From the NCBI GenBank assembly GCA_902494585.1, contig CABUUD010000035.1, positions 1 to 15,908 on the forward strand: a stretch of 15,908 nt of DNA. The letters run 5' to 3'. This DNA is from an uncultured Collinsella sp. GTDB lineage: Bacteria; Actinomycetota; Coriobacteriia; Coriobacteriales; Coriobacteriaceae. Each line of letters opens with the position of its first letter. Position 1 is the first letter of the stretch. The notes below the pieces were generated by a model. That model worked only from the letters and a program-made list of their open reading frames with translations. It was not told the DNA's origin and ran no database searches. The position numbers and the translations under genes are program-made. Below are positions 6,149 through 13,801 of this stretch, in pieces.

Positions 6149-7012
6149 CTATTCGACGATTGGTGCTCCGTGGCCCCAAGAGCCTTCCATGCCGCACACG
6201 GTCGAGGCAAACCCGGCAGCAAAGTCGAGCGCACGCTCGATGGCCTCGGCACCATCCTCACCACGCTTGGCGGAATCGAGATAGCACATCAAAAACGAAG
6301 TGAGGAACGAGTCGCCCGCCCCCATGGTGTCCTTCATGTCCGTTACCGGCTTAGCCAGCTGGCGGTAATAACGCTCGCCGTCGTAAGCAATGCAGCCCTC
6401 GGCGCCCGCCGTAGCCGACACAAAACGCGGACCCAGGCCCTCCACCCATGCCAGACGCTCGCGAATCTCGTCCTCGCTCGCGGCATCCGCCGCACTAAAG
6501 AAAGCAAAATCGACGTAGGGCGCAATCTGCTCGTAGTACTCGTCGGTGGAGTCGTCCGAAAAGTCAAAAGAGACCGTGACGCCCGCAGCCTTCAACTTGG
6601 GCAGCTCGCGCTCGGTAAAGCAATAGTTGCCCGAATGAACCACATCGAACTGCTTCATGTACGCAAGGTCAAAGCGATCGAGGACATAGCGCGCATCGCC
6701 ACGGATACCGCCCTCGTTGGAGCCAAGGAAGACACGGTCACCGTCAACGACGGTCACGCGAGCCGCTCCGTTCTCGCCAATCATCTGCTCGCACTTGTCA
6801 AGCTCGATACCCTCATCCTCGAGGCTTGCAATGACATGCTCGGCAGCGGCATCATTGCCAAAAATGCCCATGTATGCGGAGCGTGCGGCACCGCATTTCT
6901 TGGCATAAACGGCGAAGTTCACCGCATTGCCGCCGGGATACATGGTGTGGATATGCTCGTAGCGATCGACGACGTTGTCGCCAAATCCGAGCGCGTTAAC
7001 GTTAAATGCCAT
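6149..7012 (-). CDS. frlD: Fructoselysine 6-kinase FrlD (PfkB/ribokinase family)
   Basis: This 287-residue PfkB-fold sugar kinase has the N-terminal substrate motif PGGNAVN at 26-32 and the C-terminal signature DTMGAGDSF at 228-236, with D234 as catalytic base. It aligns by eye with E. coli FrlD in several places (GDNVVD, GGNAVN, FDFSDD, DFAFFSA, DTMGAGDSF) and is about 25 residues longer. The enzyme phosphorylates the Amadori product at C6 so that FrlB can cleave it. It is the last gene of the operon; the start ATG is 14 bases after frlB, and AAGGGG overlapping the frlB stop is its ribosome binding site. Specificity for epsilon-fructoselysine rather than alpha-fructosamines cannot be read from the sequence; FrlC nearby favours fructoselysine. 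Confidence 0.88.
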   Translation of the reverse strand: MAFNVNALGFGDNVVDRYEHIHTMYPGGNAVNFAVYAKKCGAARSAYMGIFGNDAAAEHVIASLEDEGIELDKCEQMIGENGAARVTVVDGDRVFLGSNEGGIRGDARYVLDRFDLAYMKQFDVVHSGNYCFTERELPKLKAAGVTVSFDFSDDSTDEYYEQIAPYVDFAFFSAADAASEDEIRERLAWVEGLGPRFVSATAGAEGCIAYDGERYYRQLAKPVTDMKDTMGAGDSFLTSFLMCYLDSAKRGEDGAEAIERALDFAAGFASTVCGMEGSWGHGAPIVE

Positions 7013-7026
7013 GGCCTTTGCCCCTT

Positions 7027-7995
7027 CTAGTACTCGACAACACCCATATAGCGACGGAAATCGGGATCGTGATCAAACACCTTGCCGCGTGCGGCACGCA
7101 GCTCGCAGTTCATGGCGTAGAACAGCACCGGGTCCAGATAGGCACGGACGCTCGCCGGCACGGCTTCCATACCGTAATCCTTGGCATCGAGCACCATCAG
7201 CGTATCGGTATGCGTCTTAAGGAACGCCAGGGCGCGCTCGTCCATAGCACGGCACTCGCTGGAGCCCATCTGCAGGAAGTAAAAAACGCCATCCTGAGTA
7301 GCCTCGAAGGGGCCGTGGAAGTACTCGGCAGAGTGGATGTAGCTGCAGTGCTGCCACTGCATCTCCATAAGAGAGCAGATAGCGAAACCGTAGGTCTGGC
7401 TAAAGTTGGGACCGCTGCCCAGAATATAGAAGAACTCGTGCTCCTGGCAAAGCTTGGCAAAACGATCGCCCAGCTCGGCATTTACCTTCTCACGTGCCGG
7501 GGGAAGAATCTTATCCATCTCGGCGATACCGGCATACATATCGGCAAGATCGGCGTAGCCCTCCTGCTGATCGAGCAGCTCGGCCGCAAGCGACAGCGAA
7601 ATGCCAGCGGGGACCTCGGCCTGCGGCACGCCCTCGCCCCACGGGTAGACCCACGTGGTCCACTTGCCGGAGTCGATCTTAGATCCAGCGTTGTCGGTCT
7701 GGGCGATCACCGTAGCGCCGGCAGCAAGGGCAATCTCACAGCCCTCGACGACCTCGGGAGTGTTGCCACTATGGCTACAAGCGATGACCAGGGACTTCTC
7801 GCCCAGACGACGCGGACGCATGATATCGAACTCGCGAGCCGTATAGATATACGAAGTGAAGGTGGTTGCCTCGTGCTGCAGAAGCCCATGGGCCGGGATC
7901 AAATCAATCATGGAGCCACCGCAAGCAATCCAGTAGACGCTGTCGAACTTGCCCTTCTCGGCAATTGCCTCTTTGATCAGATCGCGTGCGTTCAT
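7027..7995 (-). CDS. frlB: Fructoselysine-6-phosphate deglycase FrlB (double SIS domain)
   Basis: The protein has 322 residues with two SIS domains (about 17-140 and 185-310). The first has WIACGGSMID and ACSHSGNTPEV; the second has ILGSGPNFSQT and the SAEYFHGPFE segment at 222-231. The tail DHDPDFRRYMGVVEY closely matches the C terminus of E. coli FrlB, and such tails contribute to the active site of the neighbouring subunit. The enzyme splits the 6-phosphorylated Amadori product into glucose-6-phosphate and the free amine, lysine in the classic case. The open frame extends 23 codons further upstream, but the ATG at 7995 has AAGGA seven bases upstream and gives the conserved start, so I use it. 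It lies between frlC (61-base gap) and frlD (14-base gap). FraB-type deglycases are the main alternative. Confidence 0.9.
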   Translation of the reverse strand: MNARDLIKEAIAEKGKFDSVYWIACGGSMIDLIPAHGLLQHEATTFTSYIYTAREFDIMRPRRLGEKSLVIACSHSGNTPEVVEGCEIALAAGATVIAQTDNAGSKIDSGKWTTWVYPWGEGVPQAEVPAGISLSLAAELLDQQEGYADLADMYAGIAEMDKILPPAREKVNAELGDRFAKLCQEHEFFYILGSGPNFSQTYGFAICSLMEMQWQHCSYIHSAEYFHGPFEATQDGVFYFLQMGSSECRAMDERALAFLKTHTDTLMVLDAKDYGMEAVPASVRAYLDPVLFYAMNCELRAARGKVFDHDPDFRRYMGVVEY

Positions 7996-8015
7996 ATCCA
8001 GTTCCTTTCTTGTTT

Positions 8016-8046
8016 GGCCGCAATCAATGACGTTGGTTGCGTGGCC
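8016..8046 (-). other. Intercistronic hairpin between frlC and frlB
   Basis: GGCCGCAA (8016-8023) pairs with TTGC and GGCC (8037-8040, 8043-8046) across a two-base bulge, in the only sizeable gap inside the frl operon. It lacks a U-tract, so it is more likely a processing or stability element than a terminator. Confidence 0.4.
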
Positions 8047-8056
8047 GATAGTTGTT

Positions 8057-8908
8057 TTAGTCAATCAGATATTTCTCGAATGCGGCCATGTTCTTGGCAT
8101 CTGCCGCCGCCGGGTCATCGTAGTAACGACCGTCCGTGATCTCCTGGCCCAGCATGCCGTCAAAACCATGGGCGTTGAGTGTGGCGACGAAGGCGTCCAT
8201 ATCGTGCTTGCCATCGCCCCACACCAGATGGCCATACGGGTCACCGTCGATAAAGTGCATCTCGTGAATTGCCCCATCACCAAAGGCGGCAAACCAGTCC
8301 TCGAGCGTCTCGCCTGCAACGCCCATCGCGGTTGTATCAACCATGGGCTGTAAGTACGGGCTCGCGACCTCGTCAATCATGCGCTTCGCATCGGAAACCG
8401 TCGTCACAAGGTTGCTCTCCTCGGGACGCAGGCTTTCCATCGTAAGCACCAGACCGTGCTCGCCGGCATACTCCGCCAGAATGGACAAGTGCTCGCGGCT
8501 GCGCTTCCAGGCTTCCTCGCGGTCCTCGTCCCAGTCGCCCCAGCCCGAGTTGATGGACATACGGTCGCACCCAAGTACCTCGGCAAGCTCAATGCCGTGC
8601 TTAAAGTACGCCAGGCTGCGCTGTTCATGCAGCGGCTTGCGTGCGCAGTACTGCCAAGGATAGACAACATTCTCGGGGCACAGAGTACGATACCTAAGCC
8701 CACGGTCTGCAGCCTTTTTCGCCAGGACCTCAGCCTCAAAGTAGCCCGTATGGTCGAGCGTCACATGCGGCTCTGCGCACCACAGCTCAATGGACTCAAA
8801 GCCCAAACGCTGCTGCACATCAAGGAAGTAATCGAGCGACCACATGATGTAGTGGATATTCATGCCCGCAATCTGCTCGCGGCGCAGCGTCGGTTTGGAT
8901 TCAGACAT
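8057..8908 (-). CDS. frlC: Fructoselysine 3-epimerase FrlC-like (sugar phosphate isomerase/epimerase fold)
   Basis: This 283-residue xylose-isomerase-like TIM barrel carries four metal ligands in family positions: E158 (TMESLRPEESN), D191 (PMVDTT), H218 (EMHFIDGD) and E256 (GQEI). The motif E-x-L-x-P-x-E-S-N is shared with E. coli FrlC (EPLTPYESN). FrlC interconverts fructoselysine and its C3 epimer psicoselysine, letting the cell use both. The start ATG has AAGGAGG six bases upstream, which lies over the end of the amidohydrolase gene; the two are separated by a single base and are probably translationally coupled. The N-terminal ~12 residues are variable. Its place beside frlB and frlD is the main support for FrlC over another epimerase of this large family. 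Confidence 0.82.
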   Translation of the reverse strand: MSESKPTLRREQIAGMNIHYIMWSLDYFLDVQQRLGFESIELWCAEPHVTLDHTGYFEAEVLAKKAADRGLRYRTLCPENVVYPWQYCARKPLHEQRSLAYFKHGIELAEVLGCDRMSINSGWGDWDEDREEAWKRSREHLSILAEYAGEHGLVLTMESLRPEESNLVTTVSDAKRMIDEVASPYLQPMVDTTAMGVAGETLEDWFAAFGDGAIHEMHFIDGDPYGHLVWGDGKHDMDAFVATLNAHGFDGMLGQEITDGRYYDDPAAADAKNMAAFEKYLID

Positions 8909-8909
8909 C

Positions 8910-10493
8910 TTATGCCTCCTTATTTCGATCGAACACGATCTGTCCGTCCGACATCGTCATATCAACCGCAAGATCGCGTGCGTCGCGATAATCGAGGTCG
9001 AACACATCCCGATCGAGCACGCAGATATCGGCAAGCTTGCCAACCTCGAGCGTACCCAGCTCGTCTTCGCGCATCAGGTCGTACGCGCCCCCGGCAGTCC
9101 AAGCGCGCAAGAGCTCGACAAGCGTCAGCGCGTTGACCTCATTCACGGGCAGTCCGTCGGCGAAGAATCCGCCGCACGCGCTGTAGATTGACTCGCCCAG
9201 GCTCGGAATCAGCAGCGGCAGATCCGTGCCGCAGCACACTGTGCATCCGGAATCCTCCATGCCGCGGCGATTCCAGCTGTGCAAAAGTCGCGTCTCGCCA
9301 ATTTGTCGACGCATCATCGACAGGCAATCCTCGCGCCGGTCCAGCGTCAGAATCTGCGGATAGACCTCGCAAATTCCACCTAACTTGCCAAACTCGACAA
9401 GATCGGTCGGGTCAGAGTTCTCGAGATCGGTAATCGCATGGCGGCGAAGCATCCGTCCATGCTCGTCTCGAGGCAGCGAGGCATAGAGCGCCACGGTGCG
9501 ACGAACGGCGCCATCGCCCTGGCAATGCAAGGAATATCGGAAGCCGTCAGCATCAATTGCACGCAGCTCGTTCTCAATCAGATCCCACTCTGGCTCCTCG
9601 ACGACCGTCTTGCCGGCAGCGCCCGCATCGGCCGAGTCCTCATAGGGGTCTATCATCTCGGCAAGCCCCGCCCATACGCCGCGATCGGTCATACGGTTGA
9701 AGCCAGAAAAACGAACGAACGGTCCCCGGAAGCGCTCTCGTGCCTCGCGAGCATATGCCAGATTTGCACCGGCGCCCACCGGCTGCGACATCATAGAGAC
9801 ACGAACCGTCAGCTCACCAGACTCCTCACGGCGAGCCATTTCGTCGGCAAAGCCGTAGTAGTCATCAAACGCCATTTCCTTGATGGCGGTAACGCCACGC
9901 TCGTTAAGCATGCTCATGTAGTCCGAATACCCGGCACGCACCTCGGGCAGCGCGAGGAAATCGCTCATCATGCGCCAGATCTTCTCGGCATAGCACGCCT
10001 GGGGCGTAAAGCCGTATCGCGCACTGGCGGCAGCATTTAGAACGCAGGTCTCCGCACCCGGTGTAAAGCAGACGACGGGGATATCGCCAAAACAATCGTC
10101 AAACACAGCTGCCGTATTTGCGTTCTCGGCATCCGATGCCAACGTTTCGGGTAGGTTGTGGCCAAAAGCCGCCGCGCAATCCGGATGATCTTCTTTCCAT
10201 GCACGCAAGAGCGACACGGCCTCTTTGGCATCATCGATGCCGGACAGATCAGACCCCAACGTCCGCAGCGCCCAGCCTGTATAGAAGGTATGTACATCGA
10301 TCAGACCAGGCATGACGGTGCGGTCGCCCAGGTCAACTACCTCGTCCGCCTGGGTCAAATACGAAGCTACCTCACACTTGGTGCCAACAGCCTCAATTCG
10401 ATTGCCACGGACCGCTACGAAACCTTCAAACGGCAGGTCCCCCGTACCGGTAAAGACGCTCTTAGACGTCAGGACCGTCAAACGATCAGACAT
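8910..10493 (-). CDS. YtcJ-like amidohydrolase with altered metal site
   Basis: This 527-residue amidohydrolase family 3 (YtcJ/NfdA-like) protein has an N-terminal beta-sandwich piece (GNRIEAVG), the barrel, and the typical end LEVGKLADICVLDRDVF. Visible site residues are H68 in GLIDVHTF, a K205 in TAIKEMAFDD, H323 in LHCQGDGAV, H352 in RRHAITDLE and D424 in CGTDLPL. The usual HxH after the first strand is HTF here, so the second His is Phe70, and the DG motif usual after the central strand reads NRMTD. Relatives hydrolyse N-substituted formamides and other amide or cyclic bonds; the substrate here is unknown. It lies between the transporter and frlC, so it may trim a blocked glycated amine. 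I chose ATG at 10491-10493 with AGGTGG five bases upstream; a GTG at 10502 would follow the yfcC stop directly. Confidence 0.85.
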   Translation of the reverse strand: MSDRLTVLTSKSVFTGTGDLPFEGFVAVRGNRIEAVGTKCEVASYLTQADEVVDLGDRTVMPGLIDVHTFYTGWALRTLGSDLSGIDDAKEAVSLLRAWKEDHPDCAAAFGHNLPETLASDAENANTAAVFDDCFGDIPVVCFTPGAETCVLNAAASARYGFTPQACYAEKIWRMMSDFLALPEVRAGYSDYMSMLNERGVTAIKEMAFDDYYGFADEMARREESGELTVRVSMMSQPVGAGANLAYAREARERFRGPFVRFSGFNRMTDRGVWAGLAEMIDPYEDSADAGAAGKTVVEEPEWDLIENELRAIDADGFRYSLHCQGDGAVRRTVALYASLPRDEHGRMLRRHAITDLENSDPTDLVEFGKLGGICEVYPQILTLDRREDCLSMMRRQIGETRLLHSWNRRGMEDSGCTVCCGTDLPLLIPSLGESIYSACGGFFADGLPVNEVNALTLVELLRAWTAGGAYDLMREDELGTLEVGKLADICVLDRDVFDLDYRDARDLAVDMTMSDGQIVFDRNKEA

Positions 10494-10502
10494 CACAACC
10501 AC

Positions 10503-11966
10503 CTACACCGGAAGCATGCCAGAGATTGCCGTTACGATCAGGCCAAAGACGACCATGAAAATGAAGAACTTCCAAATGGTCTTCCACCATTGGCCAAACG
10601 AAATCCTAGCCACGGCAAGACCGGCGACCGTCATGCCCGCCACGGGACTGATGGTGTTGATGGTTTGGTTGGCAAACTGGAGCGCGGTAACGGCAGCTTC
10701 GGGATTGAGGCCCATAAGCTCGGTCAGCGGACCCATGACGGGCATGGTGAGCGCCGCAAGTCCAGAACTCGAGGGAACCAGCAAAGAGAGCAGGCCAAGG
10801 ACGATATACATAAACGTGGTGTAGACGGCAGCGGGCGCACCGGCGAGCGCAGTAGCGAGCGCCTGGAGGATGGTGTCGATGATCATGCCGCCCTCGGCGA
10901 TGACCAGAATGCCGCGAGCGATACCGATAACGATGGCGGCGTACGCAAAGTCGGCAATGCCTTTAACGAACTCCTCGGCGATCGTCTGCTGGTCAAGGCC
11001 GCCCAGGATACCGGCAAGCAAGCCCATACCAAGGAACACGGCGGAAATCTCATTCATGTACCAGCCCTGGGTAACAAGACCCCAGACGATAATGCCCATA
11101 CCGCAGGCAAAATCGATAAGCACGAGCTTCTGACGGGTAGTGAACTCTTCCTCGATGGAGGCATCGGTCACGGAAAACTCAACACGCTTGAGCTTGTCGT
11201 CCTCGTACGTAATGGACGACTCGGGGTTTTTCTTGACGCGCATGGCATAGCGCATGGCCCATGCGATGCCAACGGCGGTAAAGATGACCCAAGAGATGGC
11301 GCGCAGCCACAGCTGAGGATTGCCCTCGATGCCGATAATGCCTTGGGCGATCAAAACATTGAACGGGTCGATGGTCGAAGCACAATATCCCAGGTTAGGA
11401 CCAAGGAAGCAGATGATGAATGCCGTCATCGAGTCATAACCGATACCCATCATGATGGGAATGAAGATGGCATAGAACGGCAGGGCTTCCTCAGACATAC
11501 CAAACGTAGTGCCGCAAATGGACAGCAACGTCATCGTGATGGGAATGATGAGGATGTCTTTGTTCTTGAGCTTTTTAATCACACGGCTCATGCCGGCATT
11601 CAAAGCGTTGGTCTTGGTGATGACTGCGAACGATCCGCCAATCAATAAGACGAACGCAACGACGTCAGCAGCCTCCTGGATGCCCTTAGTGGGCGCTTGC
11701 AGGACCGCAAAGATATCCTGGCCCAGATTGATGGTCTCGCCGGTCTCGGAATCGGTGTAATTCTTATCGACCTGTTCATAGGTACCAGCAACGGCGACTT
11801 CACGCTCGCCCGCCGCTGTCGAAATCGTCTTGCGCTGGTACTGACCAGAGGGAACGATCCAAGTCAGAACAGCAAAGACAACGATCAGCAAGAACATGAT
11901 CGTATAGACATGCGGTAATTTGAACTTAAAACGTCTGTTTGTCTTCTTCGCCTTCGTATCTGACAT
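10503..11966 (-). CDS. YfcC family transporter (C4-dicarboxylate anaerobic carrier superfamily)
   Basis: This 487-residue integral membrane protein has about 12 hydrophobic segments. The order is: first helix at 20-38, an outside loop of ~50 polar residues, helices to ~240, a charged inside stretch (~242-280), then the second half. Paired motifs typical of the IT superfamily recur, for example SICGTTFGMSEEALPF (149-164) and LLVPSSSGLAALTMPVMGP (395-413), plus NQTINTISPVAG (433-444). The family carries carboxylates, amino acids or peptides. As first gene of the frl operon it probably imports the glycated amine, replacing the APC-type FrlA of E. coli; that is inference from position. ATG at 11966 has GGAGG 5 bases upstream and yields the conserved basic N terminus; the open frame runs 65 codons further but crosses the promoter and the gntR terminator. 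Confidence 0.88.
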   Translation of the reverse strand: MSDTKAKKTNRRFKFKLPHVYTIMFLLIVVFAVLTWIVPSGQYQRKTISTAAGEREVAVAGTYEQVDKNYTDSETGETINLGQDIFAVLQAPTKGIQEAADVVAFVLLIGGSFAVITKTNALNAGMSRVIKKLKNKDILIIPITMTLLSICGTTFGMSEEALPFYAIFIPIMMGIGYDSMTAFIICFLGPNLGYCASTIDPFNVLIAQGIIGIEGNPQLWLRAISWVIFTAVGIAWAMRYAMRVKKNPESSITYEDDKLKRVEFSVTDASIEEEFTTRQKLVLIDFACGMGIIVWGLVTQGWYMNEISAVFLGMGLLAGILGGLDQQTIAEEFVKGIADFAYAAIVIGIARGILVIAEGGMIIDTILQALATALAGAPAAVYTTFMYIVLGLLSLLVPSSSGLAALTMPVMGPLTELMGLNPEAAVTALQFANQTINTISPVAGMTVAGLAVARISFGQWWKTIWKFFIFMVVFGLIVTAISGMLPV

Positions 11967-12008
11967 AGATACCTCCAAAGAACTCGAGACTGCATCGCAT
12001 CTCGCTTC

Positions 12009-12048
12009 AACGTTTGCGCAAGGCAAACGTTCTATGACGTTCCATAGA
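12009..12048. promoter_or_regulatory. Inverted-repeat operator candidates for the frl operon
   Basis: AACGTTTGC and GCAAACGTT (12009-12017, 12023-12031) form a perfect 9-bp inverted repeat with a 5-base spacer. Directly beside it TCTATG and CATAGA (12031-12036, 12043-12048) form a 6-bp one, and both contain a copy of ACGTT. They lie just downstream of, and touching, the -10 box, where a GntR dimer would block transcription. Binding by the adjacent regulator is inferred. Confidence 0.65.
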
Positions 12049-12074
12049 TTACCAGCAGCTTTTCCCCTCATCAA
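12046..12074 (-). promoter_or_regulatory. Candidate frl operon promoter
   Basis: On the minus strand TTGATG (12069-12074) and TAATCT (12046-12051) are 17 bases apart. The TGG before the -10 box makes it an extended -10, which offsets the weak boxes. The operator candidates begin at the -10 box and cover the expected start site, leaving a ~75-base leader before the transporter gene. Confidence 0.5.
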
Positions 12075-12134
12075 GATAATTTCAAACTGATTGCCGCGAC
12101 GCGGCTGAACGGTTGCGTTCGCGCCGTGAACGGT

Positions 12135-12168
12135 ATGGAAACGCCCGGTGAGATGATCCACCGGGCGC
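12135..12168 (-). terminator. Terminator of gntR
   Basis: CGCCCGGTG (12142-12150) and CACCGGGCG (12159-12167) form a perfect 9-bp stem with an 8-base loop about 17 bases past the gntR stop. On the minus strand a short GTTTCC follows. The U-tract is weak, but the position insulates gntR from the frl operon. Confidence 0.65.
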
Positions 12169-12184
12169 TTCCATTCGCAATGTC

Positions 12185-12928
12185 CTAGATGTCAAAAATG
12201 TAACGAGATCCAACGATCCGCTGACGACCGATGATAAACGGCCGCCGCTGCTCATCGAAAAAGAAGGCATCCATGTAAAACAGGGGTTCGCCAACGGGAA
12301 CCGCCAACAGCCGAGCGACCTCGGGCGACGCACACGCGATCTCGAGCGTGCACGGGTCGGTAAACGCGGGTGTACGGCCCGTCCGGTTGCGCACGAACTC
12401 AAAAATGGATTGGTTAGATAGAGGTGCCGTTGATAGATAGGCGTTGTCCTCGTATACGTATATGTTGTTCTCGAGCATGACGGGGACCCCATCGGCAGTA
12501 CGCACACGCTCAACGCAAATCAAATCAGTTCCAACGGGAACACCAAAGAACTGTGCTTCGGTGGAATCCGCCGGCAGTATCTTTCTCGAAATGACGCGCG
12601 CCCCCGCCTCCATTCCGTTAACGCGGCATGCGTCCGAAAAACTCTGGACGTCATCCTTCTGGCGAATCTTGCGCTTAAGCTTAGGGGCATTGACAAACGT
12701 GCCTTTCCCCTGCCGCTTCGTTAGATAGCCCTGCTGGACGAGCTCCTCAATAGCGCGTCGCACGGTAACGCGGCCAACTTTATAGTTCTCAGCCAATTCG
12801 AATTCGTTGGGTATCCGCGCGCCCGCCTTGTAGGCACCGGAGCTGATTTCGTTTTTAATGATATCGATAACCTGTTGGTACAGCGGTATCGCTGCTTTAC
12901 CGTCAGTTAGCCCTTCAGTCGGTGGCAT
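12185..12928 (-). CDS. GntR/HutC family transcriptional regulator (FrlR-like)
   Basis: The protein has 247 residues. A GntR winged helix lies at ~14-80, with PLYQQVIDIIKNEI, the recognition helix VGRVTVRRAIEELVQQG (51-67) and the wing KRQGKGTFV. A UTRA effector domain of the HutC subfamily follows at ~95-245, with SFSD, LICVERVRTADGVPV and GRQRIVGSRY. UTRA domains bind small sugars or amino-acid-like ligands; the E. coli frl operon is also under a GntR-type FrlR. It lies directly upstream of the transporter on the same strand, with its own terminator between. It therefore probably controls the promoter at 12046-12074, with the glycated amine or its 6-phosphate as inducer (inferred). Start ATG at 12928 has a GGGAGAGGG stretch just upstream. 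I saw no strong promoter for it in 12929-12958. Confidence 0.88.
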   Translation of the reverse strand: MPPTEGLTDGKAAIPLYQQVIDIIKNEISSGAYKAGARIPNEFELAENYKVGRVTVRRAIEELVQQGYLTKRQGKGTFVNAPKLKRKIRQKDDVQSFSDACRVNGMEAGARVISRKILPADSTEAQFFGVPVGTDLICVERVRTADGVPVMLENNIYVYEDNAYLSTAPLSNQSIFEFVRNRTGRTPAFTDPCTLEIACASPEVARLLAVPVGEPLFYMDAFFFDEQRRPFIIGRQRIVGSRYIFDI

Positions 12929-12945
12929 ATACCCTCTCCCAGCAC

Positions 12946-12995
12946 AATTAAGTCTAAAGCGGGCCCAAGGGCATTCAGCAAGCCCTTAAGCCCGC
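12946..12995 (-). terminator. Terminator of the HAD phosphatase gene
   Basis: On the minus strand GCGGGCTTAAGGGC and GCCCTTGGGCCCGC pair over 14 positions (two G-U) around a 9-base loop and lead into TTTAGACTTAATT. It pairs fully only as minus-strand RNA (the other strand has two C-A mismatches), so it serves the HAD gene ending at 13079. A shorter stem CGGGT/ACCCG lies at 13033-13055; the rest of 12996-13078 shows nothing else. Confidence 0.8.
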
Positions 12996-13078
12996 ATTAG
13001 CATTAAGTATGCTTGCTGCCGCACCAAAATGTCGGGTATTTACTCATCTGACCCGAAAAACGCGCAACTACCGCACTC

Positions 13079-13738
13079 CTAAGAAAGCGTGAGCAGCTCC
13101 GGCAGCTGGTCGATAATCTTGTCCGCGGCATCCTGGCTAAAGCCAAAGCGTTCCTCGCGCTTGGCAATGACTGTCAGGCCAGCTCGCTTGCCGGCAGTGA
13201 TGCCAGGCACCGAATCCTCGACGCAGCAGCAGCGATTCGCGGGCAGCCCCAGCAGGTCCAGCGCATGCAGGTAGATGTCGGGCTCGGGCTTGCTCTCCTT
13301 AAACTGCTCGCCACTCACCACATGCTCAAAGGCATCCGACAGCCCGCATGCGTTGAGCACTTCCTCGATGCTATCCATGGGAGACGAGCTGGCAAGCGCC
13401 ACGCGAACGCCACGGCGCGGCAGCTCTCGAATCGTATCCACGGCGCCTGGGTTAATCAAAGCCTGATAGTCGCGCGGACGCTTATGCGCCCACTCGTCCC
13501 AACGGGCCAACGCTTCCTCGCCAGTTAAATGCCCCTTACCGGCGCGCTCAAACCAATCGACCAGCATACGCAGGAAGAACTGATGCGAGGTACCGACCTG
13601 CCCGTTCAACTCCTCTTGAGTCAGGTTAAGCCCAAGCTCCTTGGCAAACGCGGCAGTCTCGCCCAGGTAGTAATACTCGGTATCGACAATCACGCCGTCC
13701 ATGTCAAAGATAACGGCGTCGAACGGAAATGCGGACAC
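13079..13738 (-). CDS. HAD family hydrolase, beta-phosphoglucomutase-like (subfamily IA)
   Basis: The protein has 219 residues. HAD motif I is FDMDGVIVDTE (11-21), with nucleophile D12 and general acid D14. A helical cap (~20-95) follows, then motif II ASSSP (116-120), motif III K150 in FKESKPEPDIY, and motif IV VEDSVPGI (173-180). The pattern fits the PgmB/GS1-type sugar phosphatases and mutases; the substrate is not readable. I chose GTG at 13736-13738, with GGGAGGG a few bases upstream, because an in-frame ATG at 13786 would place the start before a strong terminator hairpin (13754-13779) and add 16 atypical residues. It follows the Cof-type gene on the same strand. Phosphatase-like HADs beside a sugar-amine operon could act on phosphosugars, but terminators separate them. 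Confidence 0.86.
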   Translation of the reverse strand: MSAFPFDAVIFDMDGVIVDTEYYYLGETAAFAKELGLNLTQEELNGQVGTSHQFFLRMLVDWFERAGKGHLTGEEALARWDEWAHKRPRDYQALINPGAVDTIRELPRRGVRVALASSSPMDSIEEVLNACGLSDAFEHVVSGEQFKESKPEPDIYLHALDLLGLPANRCCCVEDSVPGITAGKRAGLTVIAKREERFGFSQDAADKIIDQLPELLTLS

Positions 13739-13753
13739 GGCACCCTCCCTAAC

Positions 13754-13779
13754 AAAAGGGCGCCCGCAAGCAGACGCCC
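13754..13779 (-). terminator. Intrinsic terminator between the two HAD genes
   Basis: On the minus strand GGGCGTCT and GGGCGCCC pair over 8 bp (two G-U) with the 6-base loop GCTTGC, followed by TTTTG. It ends about 15 bases before the GTG start of the downstream HAD gene. Transcription of that gene must therefore come from read-through or a promoter I cannot see. Confidence 0.8.
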
Positions 13780-13801
13780 GAACCATGCACTATCGGCGAT
13801 T

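Noticed and set aside
7006..8139. Plus-strand 377-codon open frame opposite frlB
   Set aside because: frlB has family motifs and a conserved C terminus; the opposing frame is a GC-rich shadow that crosses gene boundaries.
10158..11648. Plus-strand 496-codon open frame opposite the amidohydrolase and transporter
   Set aside because: It spans two well-supported minus-strand genes and the gap between them; its translation is Asp/Gly/His-rich antisense sequence with no recognisable domain.
11967..12161. Upstream extension of the transporter frame
   Set aside because: The extra 65 codons run through the frl promoter, the operator repeats and the gntR terminator; the internal ATG at 11966 has a strong ribosome binding site.
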